Notes: a model not told the origin generated them from the letters alone. 34,311 nt of DNA from Actinomycetales bacterium (GCA_017882885.1 JADGOQ010000069.1:1-34311); one strand, 5' to 3'. Shown: positions 17,746 to 25,945, numbered from the stretch's first letter. A program made the numbers and translations.

Positions 17746-18510
17746 TCAGCGCCGCACGACCGGGTTGCCGAACCGCCCGATCCCCTCGACCTCCACCTCG
17801 ACGCGCTGGCCGGCCTCGATCGGCCCGACCCCGGCGGGCGTGCCGGTGAGGATCACGTCCCCGGGCAGCAGGGTGAAGATGCCCGAGACGTACTCGATCA
17901 ACTCCGGGACCGTGAAGATCAGTTGGGAGGTCCGGCCGTCCTGGCGCAACTCGCCGTCCACCCATGCGCGCACCGCGAGGTCCGTGACGTCCAGGTCCGT
18001 CTCGATCCACGGCCCGAGCGGGCAGGAGGTGTCGAACGCCTTGGCCCGCGTCCATTGCGAGTCGGAGCGCTGCACGTCCCGGGCGGAGACGTCGTTCGCC
18101 ACGGTGTAGCCGTAGATCACGTCCGCGGCCCTCGCGGCCGGCACGTATTTGCACATCCGCGAGATCACGACCGCGAGCTCCGCCTCGTGGTGCACCTCGC
18201 GCGAGTACGGCGGCAGCACGATCGGGTCATCCGGCCCGATCACGGCGGTGTTCGGCTTGAGGAAGACCAGCGGCTCAGGTGGGAGTTCGTTGCCCATCTC
18301 GGCCAGATGCGCGGCGTAGTTCCGCCCGATGCCCACCACCTTGGAGCGCGGGATCATCGGCGAGAGCAGCCGCACCTCCCCCAGGGGGACGCGCTCCCCC
18401 GTGGTGTCCCAGGAGTCGAACAACGGGTCCGAACGGAGGACCACCAGGTCCTCGCCGTCGAGGATTCCGTAGGCCGGGAGTTCACCCTTGACAAAACGCG
18501 CCACCTGCAT
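17746..18510 (-). CDS. Fumarylacetoacetate hydrolase-family protein
   Basis: The 254-residue protein has the FAH fold. An N-terminal about 50-residue domain is followed by VVGIGRNYAAHLAEMGNE, LVFLKPNTAVIG, the metal-binding HHEAELAVVI (Glu109, Glu111), NDVSARDVQ and GDVILTGTPAGVGP. Family members cleave acylpyruvates, decarboxylate oxaloacetate or isomerise catechol-pathway intermediates, and sequence does not separate these. No aromatic-degradation genes are nearby. In mycobacteria a similar gene also sits close to gltX. It shares a compact bidirectional leaderless promoter with the gene at 18540. Confidence 0.88.
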   Translation of the reverse strand: MQVARFVKGELPAYGILDGEDLVVLRSDPLFDSWDTTGERVPLGEVRLLSPMIPRSKVVGIGRNYAAHLAEMGNELPPEPLVFLKPNTAVIGPDDPIVLPPYSREVHHEAELAVVISRMCKYVPAARAADVIYGYTVANDVSARDVQRSDSQWTRAKAFDTSCPLGPWIETDLDVTDLAVRAWVDGELRQDGRTSQLIFTVPELIEYVSGIFTLLPGDVILTGTPAGVGPIEAGQRVEVEVEGIGRFGNPVVRR

Positions 18511-18515
18511 CCCCC

Positions 18516-18533
18516 AAGGCTACTTGTAGCCTT
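18516..18533. promoter_or_regulatory. Symmetric bidirectional leaderless promoter, FAH gene / 18540 gene
   Basis: The 18-bp sequence is a perfect inverted repeat: AAGGCTAC, TT, GTAGCCTT. It contains TAGCCT on each strand. The minus copy (18522-18517) ends 6 bases before the ATG at 18510. The plus copy (18527-18532) ends 7 bases before the GTG at 18540. One symmetric element thus appears to start two leaderless messages. It could equally be a regulator binding site. Confidence 0.55.
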
Positions 18534-18539
18534 GACCTC

Positions 18540-19418
18540 GTGGAGGTCCTGTCCGACTGGCGCCCGCGCGAGGCGGCGCACCGCGACCGCGCCGAGCGCC
18601 TGGGGGCGTCGCGGCGGTGGCGGGTCGGGCGCGGCATCGCCGACCCCGTGGACGACTTCCTCTGGGACTACTACGCCGTCAAGCCGCGCGACCTCGTGCG
18701 CTGGCACCCGGGGGCCGGCGTCGCGATCGCCGACGACGGGACCCTGGGCTGGCGCGAAGGGGCGCGGTGGGCGAAGCGGGTGGCGACGGCGTCGGGAACG
18801 GCCGTCACGCTGGACGTCACCGCTTTCATGGCCGACCGCGGCGAGGGCGTGGGGTGGATCCACCGGCTGCTCGCGGCCGTCGAGTCACGTCCGGGCAACT
18901 TCGGGTGTCTGGGTTGGCACGAGTGGGCGATGGTGTACCGCCAGGAGCGACACCGCCACCCCCTGCCGCTGCGGCTCGGCCAGGACGGCACGGATGCGGT
19001 GGTCGAGGCAGCGCAGGTCCGCTGCACCCACCACGACGCCTTCCGGTTCTTCACCCCGGCCGCGGCACCGTTGAACCACCTGCAGCCGACTCGGGCGCTC
19101 CAGCCCACACTCGAGCAGCCCGCGTGCCTGCACGCGAACATGGACTGCTTCAAGTACGCGCGCAAGCTCGGACCCGCCTGTCCCGGCGAGCTGCTCCTGG
19201 ACACGTTCGAACTCGCGGGTCGCATCCGCCGCCTCGACATGGCGGCCTCCCCCTACGACTGCACCTCGCTCGGGCTGGAGCCCGTCCCGGTGGAGACGGC
19301 CGCCGGGAGGGCGAGCTACGTCGCGGCGCAGCGGGGCTTCGCGGCGCAGGCCCACGACCTGCGCCGTCGGCTCCTTGGGATCACCGCGACCCTCGTGGGT
19401 GCCACAATGAACCGGTGA
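18540..19418 (+). CDS. Conserved actinobacterial protein, sometimes labelled 3-methyladenine DNA glycosylase
   Basis: The product is 292 residues from a GTG start. Distinct segments are HPVDDFLWDYY-like residues near 35-45 (ADPVDDFLWDYYAVKP), RWHPGAGVAI, NFGCLGWHEWAMVY, RCTHHDAFRFF and EQPACLHANMDCFKYARKL. I recall close relatives in actinobacteria being annotated as 3-methyladenine DNA glycosylase. I see neither a helix-hairpin-helix with catalytic Asp nor an obvious AAG-type pattern, so I do not accept the function. The many His, Cys and Trp residues could form a metal or active site. It overlaps the DUF3516 helicase start by four bases (GTGA), so the two are co-translated and may work together on nucleic acid. 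Confidence 0.7.
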   Translation: MEVLSDWRPREAAHRDRAERLGASRRWRVGRGIADPVDDFLWDYYAVKPRDLVRWHPGAGVAIADDGTLGWREGARWAKRVATASGTAVTLDVTAFMADRGEGVGWIHRLLAAVESRPGNFGCLGWHEWAMVYRQERHRHPLPLRLGQDGTDAVVEAAQVRCTHHDAFRFFTPAAAPLNHLQPTRALQPTLEQPACLHANMDCFKYARKLGPACPGELLLDTFELAGRIRRLDMAASPYDCTSLGLEPVPVETAAGRASYVAAQRGFAAQAHDLRRRLLGITATLVGATMNR

Positions 19419-22021
19419 CCACACCCGCCCTCAACCTGCTGCTCGACGACCTGGTCGACCTGGGCGAGGGCCCGGACACCGCCGACGCGCTCTACATCGC
19501 CTTCCACGCCTGGGCCGAGTCCACCGGCCGGCCACTCTATGAACACCAGGACGAGGCGCTCGCCGCCCTCCTCACCGGCAGCCACGTCATCGTGGGGACC
19601 CCCACCGGCTCCGGGAAGTCGGTCATCGCCCAGGCGGCGCACACCGTGGCGCTCGCGCGGGACCTGCGCACCTACTACACCGCCCCGCTGAAGGCGCTCG
19701 TCTCGGAGAAGTTCTTCGACCTGGTCGCGCTGTTCGGCGCCACGAACGTCGGCATGATCACCGGCGACACCGCCATCAACACGGACGCCCCGATCATCTG
19801 CTGCACGGCGGAGATCCTCGCCAACCAGTCCCTGCGCGAGGGCAGCGCGCTGGACGCCGGCGTCGTCGTGATGGACGAGTTCCACTTCTACGCGGACCCC
19901 CAGCGGGGCTGGGCGTGGCAGGTTCCGCTGCTCGAACTCACCGGCGCCCAGTTCGTGCTGATGTCCGCCACCCTGGGGGACACCACCTTCCTCGCCGAGG
20001 ACCTGCAGCGGCGCACCGGCCGCGAGGTGGTCACCATCGCAGCGGTGCATCGGCCGGTCCCGCTGTCCTACAGCTACTCGTTGGAGCCACTCCAGGACGT
20101 TCTCATGGAGTTGGTGAACACCCACCGCTCCCCCGCCTACGTGGTGCACTTCGCGCAGCGCGACGCCGTGGAACGGGCGCAGTCCCTCACCTCCGTCCAG
20201 GTGACGTCCAGGGCGCAGCGCGATGCGATCGCCCGGAAGATCGCGGGCTTCTCCTTCGCGCGCGGCTTCGGTGCCACCCTCTCGCGCCTGCTGCGCCTCG
20301 GGATCGGGGTCCACCATGCCGGGATGCTCCCCCGGTACCGCCGCCTTGTCGAGCAGCTGACGCAGGAGGGACTGCTCTCGGTGGTGTGCGGCACGGACAC
20401 GCTCGGGGTGGGCATCAACGTGCCGATCCGCACGGTGGTGTTCACGTCCCTGACCAAGTATGACGGCGAGCGCACCCGCCACCTCACAGCCCGCGAGTTC
20501 CACCAGATCGCCGGCCGGGCCGGGCGGGCCGGCTTCGACACGGTCGGCGAGGTCATCGTCCAGGCGCCGGACCACGTGATCGAGAATGCGAAATCGCTCG
20601 CCAGGGCGGGCGACGACGAACGCAAGCGCCGGAAGATCGTGCGGAAGAAGGCGCCGGCAGGCGAGGTCAACTGGACCGACAAGACGTTCGAGCGGCTGCG
20701 GGACGCCGAGCCCGAGCCACTCACCAGCCAGTTCCAGGTGAACCACGCCATGGTCCTCAACGTGATGGCGGGACCGGGCGACCCCGTGGCGCACCTTGCG
20801 CGGCTGCTCACCGACAACCATGAGCCGGCCACGGACCGCAACCCGCACCTGCGGCGCGCCGTCGGCATCTACCGCTCGCTGCGCCAGGCCGACGTGGTCG
20901 AGCACCTCAGCAGCGCGGCGGCGGGGGGCGGTCCGCGCCTGCGACTCACGGTGGACCTGCCCGACCAGTTCGCGCTCAACGCGCCCCTGTCGCCGTTCGC
21001 ACTCGCGGGCATCGAGCTCCTCGACCCGGACTCGCCGACCTTCGCCCTCGACGTCGTCAGCGTCATCGAGTCCACGCTCGAGGACCCGCGGCCGCTGCTC
21101 TACGCCCAGGCGAAGGCTGCCCGGGGGGACGCGGTTGCCGCGATGAAGGCCGAGGGCATGGAGTACGACGCGCGCATGCAGGCGCTCGAAGAGGTCACCT
21201 GGCCGCGGCCGCTGGCCGAACTGCTCACGGCGGCGCTGCACGAGTACGCGCACACGAACCCGTGGGTGCTGGAGTATGAGCTCAGCCCCAAGGCGGTGGT
21301 GCGCGAGATGGTGGAGAACGCCATGACGTTCTCCGACCTGATCGCCCGCTACCAGGTGGGCCGGAGCGAGGGCGTGGTGCTCCGGTACCTCTCCGACGCC
21401 TACCAGGCCCTGCGGCAGGCGGTCCCCGAGTCGGCGCGCACCGAGGAGGTCGCCGCAATCACCCACTGGCTGGGCGCGCTCGTCCGCTCGGTCGACTCCT
21501 CGCTGCTGGACGAGTGGTCCGCCCTCCACGAGGCGGACCTGGAGCCGGCCGTCCTCGGGGTGGAGGTGGCGTACGGGGCCGACGACGACGGCGTCGTCGC
21601 GTTTTCGCGCAACCGCCACGCGTTCCGGATCGCGATCCGTGCGGCCCTCATCCAGCGGGTGGAGGCGCTGGCGCGCGAGGACTACGCGACGCTCGGGAGC
21701 CTCGACGCCCCCCTCGGCTGGGACGCGGAGCACTGGCGGCTGGCCGCCGACCCCTACTGGCACCGGTACGACTGGATCGGCACGGGGCCGCAGGCGCGGG
21801 CGGCGGCGCTGGTGGAGTTCCTGGAACAGCCGGGGCCGGCGGACTGGGAGGTCACCGGACTGCGCCACGAGGAGGGCCGCGAGTCGTGGATCGTCCGCCA
21901 GCGCCTCGACGACCCGCTGGGCGACGCCGACTGGGAGCTGGCTGCGCGGGTCGACGTGACGGAATCGGACCGCGACCAGGTGGTGCGAGTCGGGGACATC
22001 GCCCTCGGGGAGCTGGGGTAA
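19415..22021 (+). CDS. DEAD/DEAH-box (Ski2-like) helicase with C-terminal DUF3516 region
   Basis: This 868-residue superfamily 2 helicase has Walker A GTPTGSGKS (61-69), a DEFH box (154-157), motif III SATLGD (184-189), the HHAGML segment (300-305), motif V GTDTLGVGINVP (326-337) and motif VI QIAGRAGR (364-371). These place it among Ski2/Hel308-like enzymes. The C-terminal half (about 430-868) matches the DUF3516 region found in actinobacterial helicases of this size. Whether it acts on RNA or DNA is not established from sequence. It starts at a GTG overlapping the preceding gene by four bases, so expression is coupled to the glycosylase-like protein. The motif set is complete. Confidence 0.88.
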   Translation: MTTPALNLLLDDLVDLGEGPDTADALYIAFHAWAESTGRPLYEHQDEALAALLTGSHVIVGTPTGSGKSVIAQAAHTVALARDLRTYYTAPLKALVSEKFFDLVALFGATNVGMITGDTAINTDAPIICCTAEILANQSLREGSALDAGVVVMDEFHFYADPQRGWAWQVPLLELTGAQFVLMSATLGDTTFLAEDLQRRTGREVVTIAAVHRPVPLSYSYSLEPLQDVLMELVNTHRSPAYVVHFAQRDAVERAQSLTSVQVTSRAQRDAIARKIAGFSFARGFGATLSRLLRLGIGVHHAGMLPRYRRLVEQLTQEGLLSVVCGTDTLGVGINVPIRTVVFTSLTKYDGERTRHLTAREFHQIAGRAGRAGFDTVGEVIVQAPDHVIENAKSLARAGDDERKRRKIVRKKAPAGEVNWTDKTFERLRDAEPEPLTSQFQVNHAMVLNVMAGPGDPVAHLARLLTDNHEPATDRNPHLRRAVGIYRSLRQADVVEHLSSAAAGGGPRLRLTVDLPDQFALNAPLSPFALAGIELLDPDSPTFALDVVSVIESTLEDPRPLLYAQAKAARGDAVAAMKAEGMEYDARMQALEEVTWPRPLAELLTAALHEYAHTNPWVLEYELSPKAVVREMVENAMTFSDLIARYQVGRSEGVVLRYLSDAYQALRQAVPESARTEEVAAITHWLGALVRSVDSSLLDEWSALHEADLEPAVLGVEVAYGADDDGVVAFSRNRHAFRIAIRAALIQRVEALAREDYATLGSLDAPLGWDAEHWRLAADPYWHRYDWIGTGPQARAAALVEFLEQPGPADWEVTGLRHEEGRESWIVRQRLDDPLGDADWELAARVDVTESDRDQVVRVGDIALGELG

Positions 22022-22033
22022 GGCAAGCCTTGG

Positions 22034-22062
22034 GTGACACCCCCCGCGGCGGTGCCTACCGT
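22034..22062 (+). promoter_or_regulatory. Promoter of the VIT-family gene (leaderless)
   Basis: GTGACA (22034-22039) and TACCGT (22057-22062) are 17 bases apart, and the -10 ends 6 bases before the GTG at 22069. This is the clearest leaderless promoter here because it also has a good -35. Confidence 0.6.
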
Positions 22063-22068
22063 GGAGGC

Positions 22069-22779
22069 GTGACCACCACGACGTCCCGGAGCACCGCGAA
22101 ACAGCCGGACTCCGTCTCCGCGAAGCTCAACAAGCTCCGCGCCGGCGTCCTGGGCGCGAACGACGGCATCGTGTCCGTCGCGGCCACCGTGATCGGCGTG
22201 GCCGCGGCCACCCACTCCATCCCCGTGATCGCCACCGCGGGCTTCGCGGCCCTCAGCGCGGGCGCCTTCTCCATGGCGACCGGCGAGTACATCTCCGTCT
22301 CCACCCAGCGTGACACCGAATCCGCCATCGTCGCGCGCGTGGCACGGGCCTCGCGGGACAACCACGGCGAGCTCGTGGCCACCCTGGAAACCGACCTCGA
22401 ACGCCGCGGGGTCTCTCCCGAGCTCGCCAGGGTTGCGGCGGCGGAGATGACCACGCACAACGCCATCGGGGCGCTCTCCGCCATCGAGGGCATCGACCCC
22501 GACGACCTCGTGAACCCGTGGCACGCCGCATGGGCCTCGTTCTTCTCGTTCATCCTCGGCGCCTCGCTGCCAATCGCCGCGATCCTGCTCTTCCCCGCCG
22601 CGATCCGGATCCCGGCGACGTTCGCGATGGTGCTCGTCGCCCTCGTCCTGACGGGGTTGGTCTCCTCCACCCTCGGCAATGCGCACCGCGGCCGCGCCGT
22701 CGTCCGCACGGTGCTCGGCGGGGCGCTCGGCATGATCGTCACCTACGGCGTCGGCTCGCTGTTCAACGTCCCGGTCTAG
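22069..22779 (+). CDS. VIT1/CCC1-family transporter (putative Fe2+/Mn2+)
   Basis: The 236-residue membrane protein matches the VIT/CCC1 family, which exports or sequesters iron or manganese. The N-terminal signature LNKLRAGVLGANDGIVSVAATVIGV is present (about 20-44). A second membrane segment, ATAGFAALSAGAFSMATGEYISVSTQRD, follows. Three further hydrophobic stretches lie in the C-terminal third. The middle soluble segment (ETDLERRGVSPELARVAAAEM) is helical and Glu-rich, in the place of the family's cytoplasmic metal-binding helices. The GTG start is fixed by the promoter spacing and the family N-terminus. The metal is inferred, and no metal regulator site is evident. Confidence 0.88.
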   Translation: MTTTTSRSTAKQPDSVSAKLNKLRAGVLGANDGIVSVAATVIGVAAATHSIPVIATAGFAALSAGAFSMATGEYISVSTQRDTESAIVARVARASRDNHGELVATLETDLERRGVSPELARVAAAEMTTHNAIGALSAIEGIDPDDLVNPWHAAWASFFSFILGASLPIAAILLFPAAIRIPATFAMVLVALVLTGLVSSTLGNAHRGRAVVRTVLGGALGMIVTYGVGSLFNVPV

Positions 22780-22796
22780 GGCCGCCGGTGCCGCGC

Positions 22797-22802
22797 TAGG
22801 CT
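22797..22802 (+). promoter_or_regulatory. -10 element of the YggS-type gene (leaderless)
   Basis: TAGGCT ends 6 bases before the GTG at 22809. The gap to the VIT gene is only 29 bases, so read-through may also contribute. Confidence 0.45.
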
Positions 22803-22808
22803 CGTGGG

Positions 22809-23522
22809 GTGAACGGGATCCCGGAGCAATGGCGCGCCCTCGAGGAGCGGGTCGCGCGCGCGTGCGGCGTCGTCGGCCGTGATCCCGCGTCCGTGCGGGT
22901 GCTGGCCGCCGTCAAGACCCAGGATCCCGAGCGGATCGCCGAGGTGCTCGCCTGCGGCGCGCGCCTCCTCGGGCACAACCGGGCACAGGAGATGGCCGAC
23001 GTCGTCCCGCGGGTGCGCGCCCTGTGGCCCGGCGATTTCGAGAATCACTTCATCGGGGCGCTGCAGACGAACAAGGTCAACCAGGTCATGCGGTACGTGA
23101 CCTGCGTGCAGTCGGTTGACCGTCTGGACCTGGCGGGGAAGCTCTCCCGCGCGGCGGCGGGAGAGGGCCGCGTCCTCGATGTGTTCGTCGAGGTGAACTC
23201 GTCGGGCGAGGAGACAAAGGCCGGTGTCACCCCCGACGGCGCAGTCGCCCTCTGCGGCGCCGTGGCCGCGCTCGAGGGGCTGCGGCTGCGGGGCCTCATG
23301 ACCGTGGGCGCCAACTCCCCCGACCTCGACCTGGTGCGCGAGAGCCACGAGTTGCTGGCGCGCCTCTCCGCGGACGTAACGTCGTCGGGGTTGCCCGGCA
23401 CCAGCGGTGCGGGTGAACTATCCATGGGGATGAGTCGCGACCTCGAGGTCGCGATCGCGGCGGGTGCCACCATGGTCCGCGTCGGTACCGCGCTGTTCGG
23501 CGCGCGACGACCGGCGGTGTGA
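22809..23522 (+). CDS. YggS/PROSC-type pyridoxal-phosphate homeostasis protein
   Basis: YggS-family proteins bind PLP without a known reaction and balance vitamin B6 and amino-acid pools. The 237-residue protein has the PLP-lysine segment VLAAVKTQDPERIAEVLACG, FENHFIGALQTNKVN, LRLRGLMTVGA and LSMGMSRDLEVAIAAGATMVRVGTALFG, all in family order. The usual FGEN(R/Y)VQE motif is altered to LGHNRAQE, with His in place of Glu. It has a GTG start with a likely leaderless promoter and ends 9 bases before the convergent glnS. Confidence 0.9.
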   Translation: MNGIPEQWRALEERVARACGVVGRDPASVRVLAAVKTQDPERIAEVLACGARLLGHNRAQEMADVVPRVRALWPGDFENHFIGALQTNKVNQVMRYVTCVQSVDRLDLAGKLSRAAAGEGRVLDVFVEVNSSGEETKAGVTPDGAVALCGAVAALEGLRLRGLMTVGANSPDLDLVRESHELLARLSADVTSSGLPGTSGAGELSMGMSRDLEVAIAAGATMVRVGTALFGARRPAV

Positions 23523-23531
23523 CGTCCCCGT

Positions 23532-25226
23532 CTACCGGTGCCGCTTCTGGATGGCCGCCCACTCGTCCCGCAACCCCACCGTGCGGTGGAACAGGAGGGG
23601 ATCGCGGGGGTCGTGCGCGAAGTAGCCGAGGCGCTCGAACTGCACGACGGCGCCCGGCGGGGTCTCCGCCAGCGCCCCCTCCACCTTGCACCCCGTGAGC
23701 AGTTCACGTGACGCCGGGTTGAGGTCGTCGGCCGGGTCGCCGGTCGCCTCGCCGGGGACGGCCGCCGTGTACAGACGGTCGTAGAGCGCCACGCGGGCGT
23801 CCACGGCGTGGGCCGCGGACACCCAGTGCATGGTCGACTTCACCTTGCGGCCGTCGGGGGCACTGCCGCCCTTCGTCTCCGGGTCGTAGGTGGCACGCAC
23901 CTCGAGGACACGGCCCGACTCGTCCTTGAGCACGTCGGTGCACCGCACGAGGTACGCACCCCGCAACCGCACCTCGCGCCCCGGCGCCAGGCGGAAGAAC
24001 TTCGGCGGCGGCACCTCGGCGAAGTCCTCCTCCTCGATGAACAGCTCGCCGGCGAAGGGCACCACCCGCACGCCGTCGTCGGCGTTCTCCGGGTTGTTGC
24101 CCAGCTCGAACCACTCGACGACCGGGCGGCGGTCGGCGTCCACCGGCCAGTTCGTCAGCACGAGCCGCAGCGGGTGCAGCACCGCCATGCGGCGCAGCGC
24201 GGTGCGGTTCAGCTCCGTCCGCACGAAGGACTCGAGCAATTCGATCTCGTGGCGGCTGTTGGTGCGCGAGACCCCGATGAATGAGCAGAACTCGCGGATG
24301 GCGGACGCAGGGTAGCCGCGGCGGCGCAGCCCGCGGAGCGTGGGCAGGCGGGGGTCGTCCCAGCCGTCCACGACGCCGTCGGCCACGAGCGCGGCGAGCA
24401 GCCGCTTCGACATGACCGTGTGCGTGAGCTCGAGGCGCGCGAACTCGGTCTGCCGCGGCTGGTCCGAGGGCAACGGGAGGTGCTCGAGGAACCAGTCGTA
24501 CAGGGGCCGGTGGCTGTCGAATTCGAGCGTGCAGAAGGAGTGGGTGACGCCCTCGAAGGCGTCACTCTGCCCGTGCGCCCAGTCATACGTCGGGTAGATG
24601 CACCACTCGTCGCCGGTGCGGAAGTGGTGCCCGCGGCGGATTCGGTACATGATCGGGTCCCGCAGCTGCATGTTCTCGTGGTTCATGTCGATGCGGGCCC
24701 GCAGCACCCGCGAACCGTCGGCGAACTCCCCCGCCCTCATCCGGCGGAACAGGTCGAGGTTCTCCTCGGGGCCGCGGTCGCGGAACGGGCTCTCGATGCC
24801 GGGCTTGCCGAAGCCACCTCGCTGCGCCGAGATGGCGTCGCCATCCTGGTCGTCGACGTAGGCCAGGCCCCGCATGACCAGGTGTTCGGCCCATTCGTAC
24901 AACTGCCCGAAGTAGTCGGACGCGTGGAAGACCCCGGCGGGCCGGAATCCCAGCCACTCGACGTCCTCGGTGATGCCCTCGACGAAGTGGATCTCCTCGG
25001 TGTCGGGATTCGTGTCGTCGAAGCGGAGGTTGCACGTGCCCCCGAACTCGGCGGCGATCGAGAAGTCCAGGGTGATCGCCTTGGCGTGGCCGATGTGCAG
25101 GAAGCCATTGGGTTCCGGGGGGAAGCGCGTCTGCACCCGGCCACCGTAGGTGCCCCGCTGCATGTCCTGACGGACGAGGTCACGGACGAAGTCGCTGGCG
25201 GGGACGGGAGCGGCTGGCTGGGTCAC
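23532..25226 (-). CDS. glnS: Glutamine--tRNA ligase
   Basis: GlnRS charges tRNA-Gln directly with glutamine. The 564-residue class I enzyme shows PPEPNGFLHIGHAK (36-49), FDDTNPDTEE, CIYPTYDWAHGQSDAFEGVTHS, the KMSKS-equivalent VMSKR (271-275) and the GlnRS-type C-terminal beta-barrel region. It has no YqeY-like tail such as that of Deinococcus GlnRS. Most actinobacteria make Gln-tRNA indirectly with GatCAB, so a true GlnRS is a notable lineage feature. Base composition looks like that of its neighbours. The GTG at 25226 is preceded by TAAATT with a 5-base gap, and there is no Shine-Dalgarno sequence. tRNA-Leu lies upstream on the same strand. Confidence 0.95.
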   Translation of the reverse strand: MTQPAAPVPASDFVRDLVRQDMQRGTYGGRVQTRFPPEPNGFLHIGHAKAITLDFSIAAEFGGTCNLRFDDTNPDTEEIHFVEGITEDVEWLGFRPAGVFHASDYFGQLYEWAEHLVMRGLAYVDDQDGDAISAQRGGFGKPGIESPFRDRGPEENLDLFRRMRAGEFADGSRVLRARIDMNHENMQLRDPIMYRIRRGHHFRTGDEWCIYPTYDWAHGQSDAFEGVTHSFCTLEFDSHRPLYDWFLEHLPLPSDQPRQTEFARLELTHTVMSKRLLAALVADGVVDGWDDPRLPTLRGLRRRGYPASAIREFCSFIGVSRTNSRHEIELLESFVRTELNRTALRRMAVLHPLRLVLTNWPVDADRRPVVEWFELGNNPENADDGVRVVPFAGELFIEEEDFAEVPPPKFFRLAPGREVRLRGAYLVRCTDVLKDESGRVLEVRATYDPETKGGSAPDGRKVKSTMHWVSAAHAVDARVALYDRLYTAAVPGEATGDPADDLNPASRELLTGCKVEGALAETPPGAVVQFERLGYFAHDPRDPLLFHRTVGLRDEWAAIQKRHR

Positions 25227-25231
25227 GATCG

Positions 25232-25237
25232 AATTTA
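25232..25237 (-). promoter_or_regulatory. Putative -10 element of glnS
   Basis: TAAATT on the minus strand ends 5 bases before the GTG, close to the 6-7 base spacing seen at other leaderless genes here. Confidence 0.4.
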
Positions 25238-25294
25238 GCACGTCGGGACGGGCCTTCCCGAACTGCCCGTGCCGGCCGCCCGCCCTGCCGGCAG

Positions 25295-25379
25295 TGGTGC
25301 GCGAGACGGGACTTGAACCCGTACGTCCGAGGACACTGGAACCTAAATCCAGCGCGGCTGCCAATTACGCCACTCGCGC
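25295..25379 (-). tRNA. tRNA-Leu (anticodon TAG)
   Basis: The 85-base sequence has the long variable arm of a class II tRNA. The acceptor stem is GCGCGAG / CTCGCGC, the discriminator is A and CCA is encoded. The anticodon stem CTGGA/TCCAG encloses TTTAGGT, giving TAG (reads CUA and probably CUG). It follows the Bcp gene by 23 bases on the same strand. Confidence 0.96.
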
Positions 25380-25389
25380 CCGCCCGCCA

Positions 25390-25395
25390 ATTCTA
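25390..25395 (-). promoter_or_regulatory. Putative -10 element of tRNA-Leu
   Basis: TAGAAT on the minus strand lies 10 bases before the tRNA 5' end. No -35 is clear in the overlapping end of the Bcp gene, so co-transcription from that gene is the alternative. Confidence 0.4.
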
Positions 25396-25402
25396 GAGGG
25401 AG

Positions 25403-25870
25403 TCAGCCGACAAGGTCGCGGCGCAGCCGCTCGACGTGCCCGGTCGCCTTCACGTTGCGGTACACGTGGCTCACGGTCCCGTCCTTCGCGACCACGAAGG
25501 TGGAGCGGATCAGGCCGACGCTCACCTTCCCGTAGAGCCTCTTCTCGCCCCACGCCCCGTAGGCCGCGGCGACGGCGTGGTCCGGGTCCGAGGCCAGCGT
25601 GAAGTTGAGGCCCTCCTTCTCGGCGAACGTCGCGAGCCGGGCGGGCTGGTCAGGCGAGATGCCGACGACGGTGTAGCCGCTCCCCTGGAACGAGTTGAGG
25701 GTGTCCCGGAAGTCACAGGCCTCCGTGGTGCACCCGGGCGTCATCGCCGCGGGGTAGAAGTACACGACAACGCCGGTCCCGGCCCCGGAGACCAGCTCCG
25801 ACAGGGACACCTCGCCGCCCGGCGTCGCGAGGGTGAACGGTGGCGCGGGCTGTCCGACCTCAAGTGGCAT
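25403..25870 (-). CDS. bcp: PrxQ/Bcp-type thiol peroxiredoxin
   Basis: Bcp (PrxQ) reduces hydrogen peroxide and organic hydroperoxides using thiol donors such as thioredoxin. The 155-residue protein has the active-site motif TPGCTTEACDFRD with peroxidatic Cys47 and a second cysteine, Cys52, at the +5 position, which is the resolving cysteine of the two-cysteine PrxQ subgroup. VVVYFYPAAMTPG precedes it, and GISPDQPARLATFAEKEGLNFTLASD follows. AGGAG lies 6 bases before the ATG. Its own TACCGT element at 25894-25899 gives a short leader. It is divergent from tRNA-Lys. Confidence 0.94.
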   Translation of the reverse strand: MPLEVGQPAPPFTLATPGGEVSLSELVSGAGTGVVVYFYPAAMTPGCTTEACDFRDTLNSFQGSGYTVVGISPDQPARLATFAEKEGLNFTLASDPDHAVAAAYGAWGEKRLYGKVSVGLIRSTFVVAKDGTVSHVYRNVKATGHVERLRRDLVG

Positions 25871-25893
25871 GAGTGCTCCTCTTCTCGCCGTCC

Positions 25894-25899
25894 ACGGTA
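25894..25899 (-). promoter_or_regulatory. Putative -10 element of the Bcp gene
   Basis: TACCGT on the minus strand would start transcription near 25887, giving a 17-base leader that contains the AGGAG ribosome site. No -35 match is evident. Confidence 0.4.
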
Positions 25900-25945
25900 C
25901 AACATGGATGATCCGAAGATCACAGTGCGGGGGCACCCCGGGCAT

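Noticed and set aside
18488-18493. Perfect TTGACA hexamer upstream of the 18540 gene
   Set aside because: No -10 lies 16-18 bases downstream; the TAGCCT is 33 bases away. The hexamer sits inside the FAH coding region.
19316-21868. An 850-codon open frame antisense to the DUF3516 helicase
   Set aside because: It has no recognisable domain and an Arg/Gly/Val-rich composition. The opposite strand carries a full helicase motif set, so this is a composition artefact.
25285-25294. CTGCCGGCAG palindrome just after tRNA-Leu
   Set aside because: Ten-base GC palindromes are common here, with no loop or T tail to make a terminator and no second copy.
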